The position numbers and the translations under genes are program-made. From assembly GCF_020080835.1 (NCBI RefSeq), contig NC_058159.1, forward strand, positions 9,858,001 to 9,922,000: a stretch of DNA of 64,000 bases, written 5' to 3'. This DNA is from Cotesia glomerata (Eukaryota > Arthropoda > Insecta > Hymenoptera > Braconidae). A model generated the notes under the pieces. The model made no database searches. It was given only the letters and a program-made list of their open reading frames with translations, and was not told where the DNA came from. This document shows, in pieces, positions 12,711 through 24,791 of this stretch (the stretch's first letter is position 1; each line of letters opens with the position of its first letter).

Positions 12711-13794
12711 ATGAGTGATAAAAATACTGATGTTTCATGGGCTTTGGAGCTCCTCGCACCTGATCCTACTGTTGAACCAAATCTTATTGCTAAATATTTC
12801 CATGAAATTCAATGTTCAATATTTGGAGCAGGAGTTCCTGCTTTAGGTAATGCGCTTCTAAGGCGACCAATTTATGCAGGTATTTATTATTTTGTTACTG
12901 TTTTATAGCTTTAATTTTTATAAATATTTATATCTGATGTTTATTATTGAAAAAAAAAAAAAAAAATTAAATAAATAAAAACTAAAAGTTCACTACTGAC
13001 ATATACAGTTAAATAATAATGTTAACCTCATCAAATTATGCAATATGATGGATGAAAGTTTTCTTTTCTTGTTGATAAGTATATTAAATTAGCAGTTGTA
13101 AATAAAAAAATGTTTCATTCAAATGCGTTATGAGTTTTAAATTAATAATGATATTACAGTTTTAATTCAATAATTTTAAACATAATTAATTAATACAATT
13201 TTATCTTTTCAGGTGTACAAAACCTTATTCTAGGTGCAATAATCGGAGGAGCTGTTGGACATCTTTTGAGAATTCGAGAAAATGGTATTCTTGCAACTCG
13301 AGATGCGATTTATCGTGACTACATTATAAATCATCCTGAAGATTTCCCACCCCCAGGTAACAAATATCTTTAAATTATAATGAATATTGAAGAAAGAAGT
13401 AATTTAAGAATTTACATAATTTCGTTGCAGTCACATTAAATATCAAAACGATAAATTATGAAAAAATATCTATGAAGAAATGTTAATATATGTAACTTCA
13501 TATTTTTAAATAATTTTTTTGGATTGTATTATTTAGACCAGTTTTTCAAACGATATTTTTTCATTAAAACAAGGTTTATTTTCTTTTATTTCTTCTAAAT
13601 TAACATAGAAAAAAAACAGTTTGAAAAACTGGCCCGTAATTATAGGATTATAAAATAGTTGAATGCTTCTTTTTTCAATATCATTTATTAAATAAATTTG
13701 AATCGATTATTCTAACCATTAAAATTATTATTTAACAATTTCAGAACGTAAGAAATTTGGAGAAGTATTTTATCCGTGGTTACCAATGCGTTAG
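12711..13794 (+). CDS. NDUFC2: NADH dehydrogenase subunit C2 (complex I B14.5b)
   Basis: NDUFC2 is an accessory inner-membrane subunit of respiratory complex I. Three exons, 12711-12879, 13213-13356 and 13745-13794, give 120 aa with consistent phases. The match rests on the N-terminal ALELLAPDP, the ALLRRPIYAGVQ linker, a glycine-rich hydrophobic helix (LILGAIIGGAVGHLL) and especially the C-terminal block RDAIYRDYIINHPEDFPPPE followed by RKKFGEVFYPWLPMR. That block is strongly conserved in insects and vertebrates. The final exon encodes only about 16 residues but carries this conserved end. Intron 2 holds a small inverted repeat. The gene converges on the chitin deacetylase, with 313 bp between stop codons. 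Confidence 0.93.
13536..13634. repeat. Small inverted repeat in NDUFC2 intron 2
   Basis: Fourteen of the sixteen arm positions pair exactly: CCAGTTTTTCAAAC at the left end is answered by GTTTGAAAAACTGG at the right, with about 67 bp between. It resembles a short MITE or a snap-back element. No target-site duplication is evident. Confidence 0.5.
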
Positions 13795-13820
13795 GACATC
13801 AGTTTTTAGTTTATATATTT

Positions 13821-13826
13821 AATAAA
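13821..13826 (+). terminator. NDUFC2 polyadenylation signal
   Basis: AATAAA lies 27 nt past the stop codon, followed by a short AAT repeat. Confidence 0.45.
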
Positions 13827-14073
13827 ATAATAATAATAATAATCTTAAATTGGATTAAATCAATTATACCTTATCTAAATACGTGGATAAATGTATACGC
13901 GTTCTGTAAAATATACTGTTGATTTAAAGATATTGTAAACTTATAAACAGAACTTTATTTATTATCATTCATTCAACAAGAAAAGCAACATTCGTTGAAA
14001 AATTCATACTTAACATACTGTTTACATGATTTGAGGAAAATATGTGCATAAATTAATCATTTGACTTAAAAAT

Positions 14074-14079
14074 TTTATT
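14074..14079 (-). terminator. Chitin deacetylase polyadenylation signal
   Basis: AATAAA on the minus strand lies 29 nt past the stop codon. Confidence 0.4.
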
Positions 14080-14107
14080 TCAAGTCATTATAAACGTGAA
14101 AACCAGT

Positions 14108-17100
14108 TTATTTCTTCTCAGGATCATAGTTATCATTAATTATACCAGAGCCTTTTGCATCTCCTAGCCAAGGATATTTATTCGGGCATTCAACACACGT
14201 CTCCATATATCTGATAAAAAGAAAAATTTTGTAGGACATAAATGAGATATTTGTTAAGTAAAAAATTCTTCTGCTTACCTTGTTGCCGTAAAATTAGCAT
14301 CGGATGGTTTAAACTCAAGAGCACATTTGTTAGCGTTATTGCACGGTGGACCAGGATCATTTTCAACTTTTTTACAAGACCATGGTTCATAATTATTTAA
14401 AGCTTTTAGAGGCTTAGGATCTGTAATCCATCTTAAAGCTTGAGTTGCAGTAACGAAGTAAACGTCAGGTCTGAAATTTATAAACAATTATTATCATTTG
14501 ATATACATGCATATCAAAATTATTAAAATATTTTTAATGAGAATTTTCATCTCCATATAAATTATTAGGAATAATATAATATTTGTTTTGAAGTAATTTT
14601 TAATTTGACAATTATCATTATTACTTTGAGAAAGTTTTAGAGCGGATAAATTATTGTACAATAAATTTTTATGTTGAGCGGTTTCTGAGAAAATAAAACT
14701 GGGATTAATTATATCACTAAGCCGAGTTAAATTTAAATAAAATCTTACAATGTAATAGTCCAGTCGAGGAATTTAGCAAGACCTCTTTCCAATTCTTTGA
14801 TCTGAAACCAGTTTGTATGGAATGGCATCATGTAAGGAGCACGATTTTGGAGATAATACCGATTAAAATCTTCTTGCAGCCACTCGAAAACTTCTTCAGG
14901 ATCATGATTATGAAGAACACACTGATCTAAGTAAGGACAATGACCACCTTCGTAAGTTTCGACATAGTGAGCATTAAGAGGTATTTCCCAAACTCCTGGG
15001 AATGATTTAGTCGGGCAAGTTCCTGCTTTACATTCGTGAGGAATTTTATGATCGAGAGTGTAAGGCCAAATTGGTGTTTTTAATGGAGAAATTCCAATAC
15101 TGCTGTCATATATGTACCCAAAATCTTCAATCACTTTGTATTGAGTGTTTCTACCAGGTTTAAGGTATGGAGCACGCATTCCAGAAATTTCGTTGATACT
15201 GATGTTTGAAAAACGTCGTAAAATCTCTCGCATTCCAATCATTTCACCTACCCACTCTTCGTACCCTTTGTCTTCTAAGCCTTTTTGCAATCTATAATTT
15301 TTATTAATTCGATTATTTATTTAATTAATCAATGCTTATATCTAGTTGAATTTTAACTTACGAAATAGTTTCAGTAGCTATCTCATGACCATCATGAGCT
15401 AGACTTTGAACCATATTATAATTACAATATTCGTGAGAAATAAAAAATGTGCCCTTAAGCGGACAATTGTTTGGATTCAAACGATCGTTGTTGAATATTT
15501 TTTGATAGTGATCAAAATTGTTGTGATTTACCGCACCATCAAAGGTTAGAAGAATCATTTGTGGAGTCTGAAAATCAAAATTAATGTTGGATATACAAAA
15601 TTGATAATAAATAACTTTCTAAATATTATATATTTATTTAAGTAAGCACTGACATCTTCAGGTGCAAGTCCTCCAGGTATTATTGTTCCATCGCGAGAGC
15701 AAAAGCAGTAAGGAAGTTGACAGGTGGATGTGTCACAACGTTCAGCCAAATCTGTGGGTGTCTCGGTTACTGGTGCAGGAGCTTATTTTATGAAAATAAA
15801 AATAAATTTATCAGTTTAATATTAATTTGAATGAAATAAAAGAACTTACTTGTAGGAATAGGCCCACATCTTGCTTCATTTTTGAATGTACAAAATTTGC
15901 TGATATCATCAAAATGTAATCCTGACGGACATCTGTTTAGGTATGGATATCCATCTACACACTTTTTCAAAAAAATTTATCCATCACCAAATGTACTAAA
16001 AATATATCTTTTCATAGCAAAAAAAAAAAAAACTTACTTGATAAAATCTTCTGCATGTTGCAGGATCAGCAAAATTACCATTACCCTGTCCTTCTGGGCA
16101 TGTAAACTCTTCATCTTTTTTTTCGTCTTCTTTTTTAGCTTTTTGACAGTTAACTGCAATCAGATGAATTATATTAATCGTATGTCTCATTTTTATTAAT
16201 AGTAAAAAAAAATAAGTATAATAAATTAAGTCGTATTTAGGTCTTGAGTTATTTATTTAAGACTCTCAGTACCAAATCAATTCCAGCTTCTCATTGTAAG
16301 TGGCAATATGGCAATAATTATTCTGTGATATTTTGAACTTTAAAAACATTTAATAGGTGTGGTGTATGACGATCAGAAAAGAGTTAGAGAAAACGTCGAT
16401 AGAGCAAAATGATTTGAGAAAGTACTGTTATTCTAAACATTCTAATATAAATGTTGACTCAAGAGAATTGATATCTCTTCAAATAGTAATAATACTCCGT
16501 TACAAAACTTCCTTAATTTTTCATCTAATGCTATGCCATAAATTAATGACATTTATTAAATAGTTATTTTTATCAAATATTATTAGTTTAAAAAATTTTC
16601 TTTTTCATATTAAATAACAGGTTAAATTATGAATACAATACAGTAGAAGTTAACAATTAACGAAGAAACTTATTTTTATAGTTAAACAGGATATAATGCA
16701 ACTCCTTTGTTATTATAATGTTATCGACTAATGAATACTATTAAATAATAACTTCTTGTTGATTTTAGCATAAAATACTACTTTTTTCAATTCCAAGAAT
16801 ATTATACAATCAAAGAGAAAAATATAGTATTCAAGTGAATTATATTTGTAATTCGATTTTTCAATTTTGTTAGTTTAATTTTTTAATAATTAATAATAGC
16901 TCAGCATTACTGTATTGATAGATTAACTTGAGTTAATGTAAATTATTATAGTTAAAGGTGAAGCATTTTAAAAATTTTATTTCTATAAGAGGATTCCGGG
17001 TAAACTTTCTAAAAAATGAAATTGATTAATATTCAAAAATTAATAAATTGTCTGAGTAATTAATAATAGTAATAATTTTTACCAATTAATATTAAATTTC

Positions 17101-17278
17101 TATTAAAAATAAATTTATTGTTGTTGTTATTTCACTTTTAATCACTTTTTATTACATGATCGTAATTATATATTTTACAAATGAATTAAATATATTAATT
17201 TTATAGAGAAAAAATAAACTAATTATTACCTGCAATCACTGTAAAAACAGTTAGTATAAACACAGTATGAAATTTCAT
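14108..17278 (-). CDS. Cda4: Secreted chitin deacetylase, Cda4-like
   Basis: Eight exons give a 482-aa secreted protein: 17230-17278, 16038-16153, 15850-15961, 15654-15781, 15362-15567, 14749-15291, 14279-14470 and 14108-14210. A signal peptide (MKFHTVFILTVFTVIAG) is followed by one chitin-binding type-2 domain (Cys-rich, about residues 33-80) and a polysaccharide deacetylase domain (from about 110). There is no LDL-receptor class A repeat. That layout and the length fit insect group III (Cda4); Cda5 is the alternative. RAPY, WPYTLD and PFHTNWF are present. Motif 1 reads TFDG instead of TFDD, and the expected H(S/T)xxH reads ETISL, so three metal-ligand positions are substituted. The protein should act in cuticle or other chitin matrix, perhaps as a binding protein more than an enzyme. 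One donor (after exon 4) is GTCAGT. Intron 1 is 1.1 kb. Confidence 0.9.
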
Positions 17279-18439
17279 TATTTTATTTCATACAATCTAT
17301 TTTTAATTAAATAGAAAAATAAAAATCTTTTACAATTAACAATTGAAAAAGATGTTTGATATACAAATAGACCAGACCACAAAGAAGTATCATTTGTTTA
17401 TATCTTTAGCACAATTTAATAAACATTTAAATAATTAAAAGTATAAAATTATAAATTTATTATATTTATTAAAACAGTAACTTCCACTTAGTATATCAGA
17501 CACAATCCAACATCAACTGCGTTCTGATGAACTACTAATGAAAGGTTTTACTGAATGGTCGTCGAGCACTTTCTATCCACCCAACATCATCGAGGACGCT
17601 CGGTGAGAAAAGTGGATTTTATTTGTCGACATGCGATTAAGTCAGTAACATTATCATTCTTGATTCCTCGTTTTCACTTATTTTTTTATCTGTATATTTA
17701 CAAAATACTTATTCCATAAATACTAACATTTTATTTAATTCAACTCTAAATAATATATATTCAGAAATCTAAGTACATGTTTACTTTTAAATCTTATTAG
17801 AAATTATATAAATTACTTTTTTTTCTTAAATACAAACTATATTCTTTTAAAATTACGATAAAAAATAAAAATAAATTACTTTTTTATGACATACAGTTTA
17901 TGAGATTAATTTACAACGATAATAAAATATTATTGATTCAGATTCAGATTTAGGTGATGGTGATGACTATGGGTTAAATGGTCGATGGTGAAAGTCAGAA
18001 AGCTTAGAATATATATCTTCATACATACTATTTTCGTCGATTACAATCATGAACGTTGAACTTGAAATTTCTCACCACTTGTATGTCGTGTTAAAGTGGA
18101 ATATACGTATATCTTCTTGTGGTGTCTTAGCTATGTCATATAAAATGTAAAGGAGAAACCAGTCGGCTGGGTAGACACAGACCCACATTCTCGCGCGAAA
18201 GCAAACGTGTTTTTTTTTTAATACATTTTTTATACCTATATAGTATAGTAGATTGGGTTTGGTAGTTCCATCAGGTTTCTCTTATTTTAGCCGGACATTG
18301 ATGACACAAATACTGATAAACCGAGCCATCAGGTTTTACCCAGACATATCGATTACAATCAGCTCACAATAAGCAAAAAAAGTAACAAATATTTATTATG
18401 GAATTTCATTTATATCATATTTATTTATGTGGTTAAGAT
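17279..18439. promoter_or_regulatory. Cda4-like upstream region and CCDC134 3' flank
   Basis: This 1.16-kb region holds the chitin deacetylase promoter. The 17500-17660 and 18130-18400 parts are noticeably richer in GC than the rest and could hold 5' UTR or control elements. I could not assign motifs, and I see no ORF or repeat. Confidence 0.35.
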
Positions 18440-20090
18440 TTATAATTCTACTCGAGCTATTTGAGGGCCTGGTTTATGTTTTTTTATTGTTTTTCTTTGT
18501 TTTTCCGCAGTTTTGCCTTTCACTGATGACCTTCCCTTCTTATTCTGCACGTAAGGATTTGAATAATTTGGCTCACGGCTTATTATATTGAGTTCTTGTA
18601 ATGCTAGGTCCAATATTTCAATAGTCGGTTGATCCAAAAGATACCGGTTTTTGTTAATAAATATCATCGACCACTTCAGGGAATCAAACGAGGTTTTTTG
18701 TTTCTTCAATATTCGTCGAGTTATATCTGGGATTTGCAGCACTATATCACTAAATAATGCCGTATTTTCTGAGAGAGCGAATAAAGCTGAAATAAAAATC
18801 AAGATTATGATTAAACTATTTTTCACTATTTGATTTTATTTTAATTAAGTAACAATAGTAATTTTTTATTATTTTTAATAGAAGTAATTTTTAAATGGAT
18901 TGGGTAATTTTACGCAATCTATAAAATTAACTAATTTATCTTATCAATATTCTCATATGTAAATTAAACAAAACATGCATGAAATTAAACTTTAGTTTAT
19001 TGTAAAAATAATTAATAATTTAAAACTTACAATCTGTTTGCTTTACATCCGAGAATAAATTGTCACGATCCATATCATCTTCGAAATCTTGAAAATTTTT
19101 TTGTTTTTCAGTAATTATTTTAACCATTTGATCAATTATTTTAACAATCATTTTATACTTTCTTTCATACGACTGCAAATTTTTAATATTTTGTACAGCG
19201 TGAAAATGCTCACGCCGAAATGATTGGAATAATTTTTTGACTGTTTCGCTATAATTAAGGAAATTTATAATATTTAAACAAATAATATTTTTTTTTTTTC
19301 AACAAGAAATATTTTATTTATATTTCAACCATCAACTTTTATGTTTGTTTCAAACAGAGGGAAGATTCACGTTTTAACTTCTTTTATATCAAGAAGAAAA
19401 AGTAAAGATTAATAAAACTAAAAGCATTTTAAATAAAATTTTCAGATTAATAGTTACATGTAATAAAATGAAAGAATCTAGTCTATGTGGATTATAATTT
19501 ATAATTAATAAATATAGTAGTGAAAAAAAAGAAAAGTAATATTGAATAATTTTTTGTACAATGTTGCATATCTTTAGTTAATGTATGTTAATATAACTAC
19601 TTTTTAAATAAAGAACAAATCGGAAATTTAGATGTGATTAAAAAAAAAAATAATGTAAAAAAAATAACTTTTTGTGAAGCGATAGAATAGTTCAGGAATC
19701 GATAAAAACTAATTAGAAATTGAAAATCTATTAACTTATATCAACTTACTGCGGTTACTATCTAATAAACGCAGATATTCGAAGAAAATTTTATTTTCAA
19801 GTCAAATATTAATTCAAATAAATTGAAAAATTTTTAGAAAACTTTTAATCAAAATTAATTTTTGTTTACAAATTTTATAAAAAAAAATTCATCCCTTACT
19901 AAAATCTATACTATATGAATTAAAAACAAAAAAAAATTAAAAAAAGGATACGATGTTGTTGTTTTTCAAATACTGCAGTTTCATTATTGCTATTGTTGAT
20001 TGGTTCATTTTCTAAATGTTCTGTAGCCTCTTGCACGCATGCTCGATGAGCATTCAACAATAACACACCGCAAATAAATAATAAATGCAT
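18440..20090 (-). CDS. CCDC134: CCDC134 orthologue, ER-resident secretory protein
   Basis: Three exons, 19952-20090, 19031-19240 and 18440-18786, give 231 aa, against about 229 aa in human CCDC134. An N-terminal signal peptide (MHLLFICGVLLLNAHRAC) is followed by an acidic Asn-rich segment. Then comes a helical/coiled-coil region with the family pattern KKLFQSFRREHFHAVQNIKNL, the conserved ENTALFSDIVLQIP, and ALQELNIISREPNYSNPY. The tail is basic and ends ARVEL. Vertebrate CCDC134 ends QSEL, a KDEL-like retrieval signal, so this protein is probably ER-retained by a weak variant of it. Phase forces the exon-2 acceptor to be the CAG at 19241-19243, not the AG eight bases upstream. It is divergent from YIPF6. 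Confidence 0.87.
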
Positions 20091-20781
20091 TGTAAATACA
20101 GCGAGGAATTATTAAAAATTTTTTCAATATAAAAATATAATTCTATATATTATTATTTAAAGTTGTATTTGTAATGAAATAAAAAAATATACTTATTTAT
20201 CTTATTCGTGGGTGTAAAGTACATATACGTATACTTTTTACCGACAAGCCATGTTGGAAACTACTAGTACCACCTAGCTTTCTGTCATGTAAATATAATT
20301 ATCTGTCAAGAAAATTAATCAAATTACACGTAGCTTAGTGGCATTTAACATTACAAAAATTGTGTATTTACCAAGTTTTAATATTGTTTACTACGTAAAT
20401 ATAAGTTTCAATAAACTTCCAAGTACTTAAATTATGAAACAATTACTAATTGTAATTAATTCAATGTTTAGTTAATTAATCAACTTGTTATTATCACGTG
20501 AATAAACAGTGGACATATATTTTTTAATGATATATCAATTTTTTAAACACTCCAAAATATCTTTTTACTGTTTTCAATATTTTTGCTTATTATTGGTATT
20601 TAAATATTGAAATTCAAAACTATTAATTGTTATATATTTCCAAATAGTTAAAATTGAATCAAAAGCCGAATGAATTTTTGCTCAGTTGTTATTACGGCAC
20701 TTTATTAAATTTTTTAATAAATGTTTAAAAAAATAAAAAAAAAATATTGATAGTTTATTGTAAAAAATATTTTCATTAAAA
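20091..20781. promoter_or_regulatory. Divergent promoter region, CCDC134 / YIPF6
   Basis: This 690-bp spacer between two divergent secretory-pathway genes is AT-rich, with no nameable element. Confidence 0.35.
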
Positions 20782-22284
20782 ATGGATCCGATGTCATCAA
20801 CAAATGAAATCGGAATGCATGATACTAAATTGGACGTAAGTTAAATGTAACCTCTTAGTGAATTTTATTTAAATTAATAGCCTTTAAATTATGTATCAAT
20901 CATTATTTTTTCAGATGTATGACGATGTATTATACAATATTGATCCTCAAAATGTCGAAGGAGAAATGACCGTAGGAAGTACAAGACAGCAAGCTAATCT
21001 TGGAGAACCTGAATTTAATACTTTAGATGAACCTATTAAGGATACGATTGTACGTTTTTGACAAATTAATATTTACATAAATGGATAAAATATATTTTTT
21101 AATTTCAGCTCAGAGATCTTAAGACAGTTGGTAACAAATTTTACCATGTTATTTATCCAAAAGAAAAGTCAAGCTTACTTAAAGAATGTAAGATATTTAC
21201 TGATTTGTTTTAAAACATTTATCAGAATAATAATTTCCTGTATTTTAGGGGATCTTTGGGGTCCTTTGGTGTTATGTACGTTCATGGCAATGTAAGTTTC
21301 TTTTTTATGAATATATTTAACTTTTTTTTTATTATGATAAAGTTCTGTTGAAAAAATACTTCCCTAAAATTAAATTTAATATTTTTTAATTTTAATTTTT
21401 TTATCTGTATCATACAAACCTATTTATTTATTTTTTTCTTTAATATCTATATAGAGTATAAAAAGTAGTTGAAAAACTTTGATCTTAAATGAATTTTTAG
21501 TAACACAAAAGAATTATTGATTTTTTTTTAATTTTAATTTTTACGATGAAATAATGATATTTACGCTAGAAACTTACTATCCATGACTTCTACCATATTT
21601 GAGTTCTGAAATAGCAACTTGTTTTGTGCCTTAATTAAAGTAATAAGATAGTGTACGAAATTGACTTAAAATAAATAATACATAGATAAATAAAAAGAAA
21701 GTAAAATTTTTGTTAATATTATTATTTATTAAAACTTAGGATCTTGCAAGGTTCTGCTGATGATACAAATTCAAATGATGGTGGACCAGAGTTTGCAGAA
21801 GTATTTGTAATAGTATGGATTGGATCGATGATCGTAACATTAAATTCTAAACTATTGGGAGGAAATATGTAAGATTATCCAATAATATTTTATAACATAA
21901 AATATTCTTCATTTAATAACATAACTATTTATTGTTATAGATCGTTTTTCCAAAGTGTTTGTGTCCTGGGTTATTGTCTATTACCAACGACAATAGCTCT
22001 CATTGTATGTAAAATTATTCTTCTATTTGAACAAACAACTTATTTATTTTTTATTCGCTTAGTTGTTGTAATTGTTGGATTTGCTTGGGCCACTTACGGT
22101 AAATATTGTCGTAAATTTATTTATCCTAAATTCAATCACGTTTCTTTAATTAACGATACATTTTACAGCGTCAACGGCTTTTCTTGGTGACAGTCAACCA
22201 CCTCAACGGAAACTTCTGGCAATATATCCAATATTTTTGTTTTATTTCATTATTTCCTGGTTAATTATTTCTCATTCCGCATAA
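20782..22284 (+). CDS. YIPF6: YIPF6, Golgi Yip1-domain membrane protein
   Basis: Seven exons give 237 aa: 20782-20835, 20915-21049, 21109-21187, 21249-21291, 21740-21868, 21941-22098 and 22169-22284. YIPF6 is a multi-pass Golgi membrane protein that works with other YIPF proteins in vesicle traffic. The acidic cytosolic N-terminus ends in TLDEPIKDTILRDLKTVG, followed by WDLWGPLVL, the loop GGPEFAEVFVIVWIG, LNSKLLGGNISFFQSVCVLG and STAFLGDSQPPQRK. The last hydrophobic segment is YPIFLFYFIISWLI. These strings are diagnostic for YIPF6 within the Yip1 family, and about five membrane segments are visible. Exon 4 is only 43 nt. The gene converges on TTC8. Confidence 0.94.
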
Positions 22285-22646
22285 AGTGAATCTCAATCTT
22301 TCCGAGATTAATCTATGCACAAATCAATGATTTTAATATAAAATTTTAAGAAGACCGAATTCCAGCATTTAACTAAGTGAAGGTATTTTTTGTTCTAAGT
22401 TAAAATAATGTATATGAAACATACTGATTGATGAAATTAATATTTAAATATCATCAATATTTTGATATTTAAACTTAGTTGTCATTTTATAAGTAAATAG
22501 AAAAATTTTTTAAAGTTAGTAATTTAAATATCTACTTTGATAAATACCATAATAATTAATTTTGACACGTGATGTAAATTGTATATAATAATAATAATAA
22601 TGATCAAACATAACATTTTTATTGTTTTCTTATTTATTGAATCATA

Positions 22647-22652
22647 AATAAA
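22647..22652 (+). terminator. YIPF6 polyadenylation signal
   Basis: AATAAA lies about 360 nt after the stop codon and just before a run of 27 A residues at 22659-22685. Confidence 0.4.
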
Positions 22653-22654
22653 TT

Positions 22655-22658
<4 letters not shown>

Positions 22659-22685
<27 letters not shown>
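22659..22685. repeat. 27-bp poly(A) tract between convergent genes
   Basis: An uninterrupted homopolymer starts 7 nt after the YIPF6 AATAAA and ends 11 nt from the TTC8 stop codon on the other strand. Confidence 0.8.
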
Positions 22686-22696
22686 TTGTGCATGAT

Positions 22697-24791
22697 TTAA
22701 TCATAAAAAAAGTGATGCTGAAATTGTTCAAAAAGAAGTTTAGTATCTAGATGACTTGGGTACGCATAAAGCGATTTTTGAACTGCAAGATAACTAGTTT
22801 GTAAGTCACCGATCTAAAAAAATGTCATTAATTAGTTTTTAGATTATTTAGAATTATTGAACTATTGATCCTACCTGATGTGCTAAGTAAGCACTATTGA
22901 AATGGGGTTCATGCATGTAATCAACAATACTCGCAGCCGCATGAAAATACGTTCTAGCTGCAGTTACATTTCCTTTCTTTATTTCAAGAACTCCCAAATT
23001 ATTATACGAACTGGCATGTCTATTATCTATTGATATTGCTAATCTGAGACATTCTTCAGCCAATACATAGTCACCTCTCACCTAAAATTATTTATTCTTC
23101 ATAGGTTTTGACTATCAATTATTTGAATTTTTTACGGATTAAAAAAAGAGGAATTAATTTTATACCATTCGTACTTATTTTACCATAAATGTATACAAAA
23201 AAATCATGCATGAAAAAAAATTTACACTTACAATAGCTATTTGAGAAATATTATACCAAATGTCAGCAGCATTCTCATTAGTAGCAAGGCTTAAAGCTCT
23301 TTCAAAGCATGATATCGTATGATCCCACTGCTGTGCGTAAAAACAACACAAACCAAGATTGTTAAGTAATTCAGCATTGTACACACCCATTTGAAGTAAT
23401 CTCCTGTAAATTAAAAAAACCAACTTTATTAGATGAATTAAACAAATAATAAAATAATTTCATCGTTATAACTAATGAATTAGTACCGATAATATCGTAA
23501 TCCCAATTCTGGTTGATCATTGTAAAAATGATACATTCCTATACTGGCGATTGCCTCACTATTGGCAGCATCTTCCTGTGCTACTATTTTATAGTATTTA
23601 ACAGACATCGTTGTACTATTTAATCCCTCAAAAACTCTGGCCATTTCTGTGAGAATCGTCACCTTTAATATTGAAGGTAAGAATTAAGTTTAGTTTTTGT
23701 AAAGAGAAAAAATTGTTTAAAATTTACTAACATCATTGGGAAAATATTCAAGTCCTCGTTTACATAAATCTAACGCAGCTAAGGGTTGATCGAGTCTTAT
23801 AAATACTCTAATTAATCTTATTATAATGTCTATATTTTTATGTTCTTTTAAAGCTGATTTAAATTGTTCTTCTGCATCTCTGACGAGTCCAAGGGTGTAA
23901 TAACATTTACCGAGTTGTACTTTCCACCACCAATCTTTAAAATTAGATGCTTGAATCGCCTGTACTGCTAAATCTAGTGCCTGTAATTTGTCAGCATGTA
24001 TTTTATTTAGTTACAAATTTTATATTTATTTTAATTGATATGTATTAATTTAGTAGACTAACATTTCTTGCATCATGCTCATGGTAAAAAATATATTCAA
24101 AAAGGGGTTTTGCAATTCCATTTTTACTTGCATACTTAGATATATTTAATCTCGAAATTTGAATGAAAGGTCCATCAGGTTCTGATAACATTGAAGCTGT
24201 TCCAAGCCTCACCGCACGCCCTGATGAAGTAGTTATAGGTCTTGCAGTCATTGCTGTACGAGGTGTTCTTAAAGCTTGTTCGACGGTTTTAGCAGTAGCA
24301 GATTGTGTCATGGGTCTTATTGTACCAGTAACAGGTCTTCCTGAGTCGATAAATAAAAATTTGTTGATACTTTGTAAAGGATTAAATTGATAAATGATTA
24401 ATGAAAAGAATTCAATTACCTGATTGGGTTTTAGGACGGATTCCTTGACCTACCATTGTTGTACCTGGATTTTTTAACGATGTACCGGGTCTAGGCATTG
24501 AAGCTATGGTGTAATTATCTAATAAACTTTCAGCAATGCCTTCTTCTTCGCCTTCAATATCGTCCACATACAATTGTAAAGTTAGGGCACGCATTTTTAA
24601 TACCCAGACAGCCTTTAAAAGTTAATATAGTATTTTATTAAAATTATTCAACACATTGTTGTCTACAATTTTAGATGTAAAACAAATTCTACCTGATCTA
24701 ATGGTTTTTTCCTCAATAAATTGGTACATATTGATGCACACTCTTCATATTTTCGACGGTTAAATAAGCTTATCGCATTAAACAGTTCCAT
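22697..24791 (-). CDS. TTC8: TTC8 / BBS8, BBSome TPR subunit
   Basis: TTC8 (BBS8) is a tetratricopeptide subunit of the BBSome, which carries membrane cargo in and out of cilia. Eight exons give 496 aa: 24693-24791, 24420-24612, 24063-24340, 23732-23980, 23487-23662, 23232-23403, 22875-23081 and 22697-22813. The N-terminus (LFNRRKYEECASICTNLL...PLDQAVWVLK) is a TPR. A low-complexity Thr/Arg/Pro linker follows (RPVTGTIRPMTQS...RPITTSSGRAVRLGTASM), as in vertebrate TTC8. Then come consecutive TPRs such as NNLGLCCFYAQQWDHTISCFERAL and YNNLGVLEIKKGNVTAARTYF, and the family ending EPHFNSAYLAHQIGDLQTSY. Two donors are GTTAGT. In insects the expected role is in ciliated sensory neurons, and possibly sperm. 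Confidence 0.94.

Larger units (their letters stand above)
13795..14107. other. Convergent 3' UTR spacer, NDUFC2 / chitin deacetylase
   Basis: A compact 313-bp spacer holds both 3' UTRs. An AATAAA for the minus-strand gene is at 14074-14079. Confidence 0.55.
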
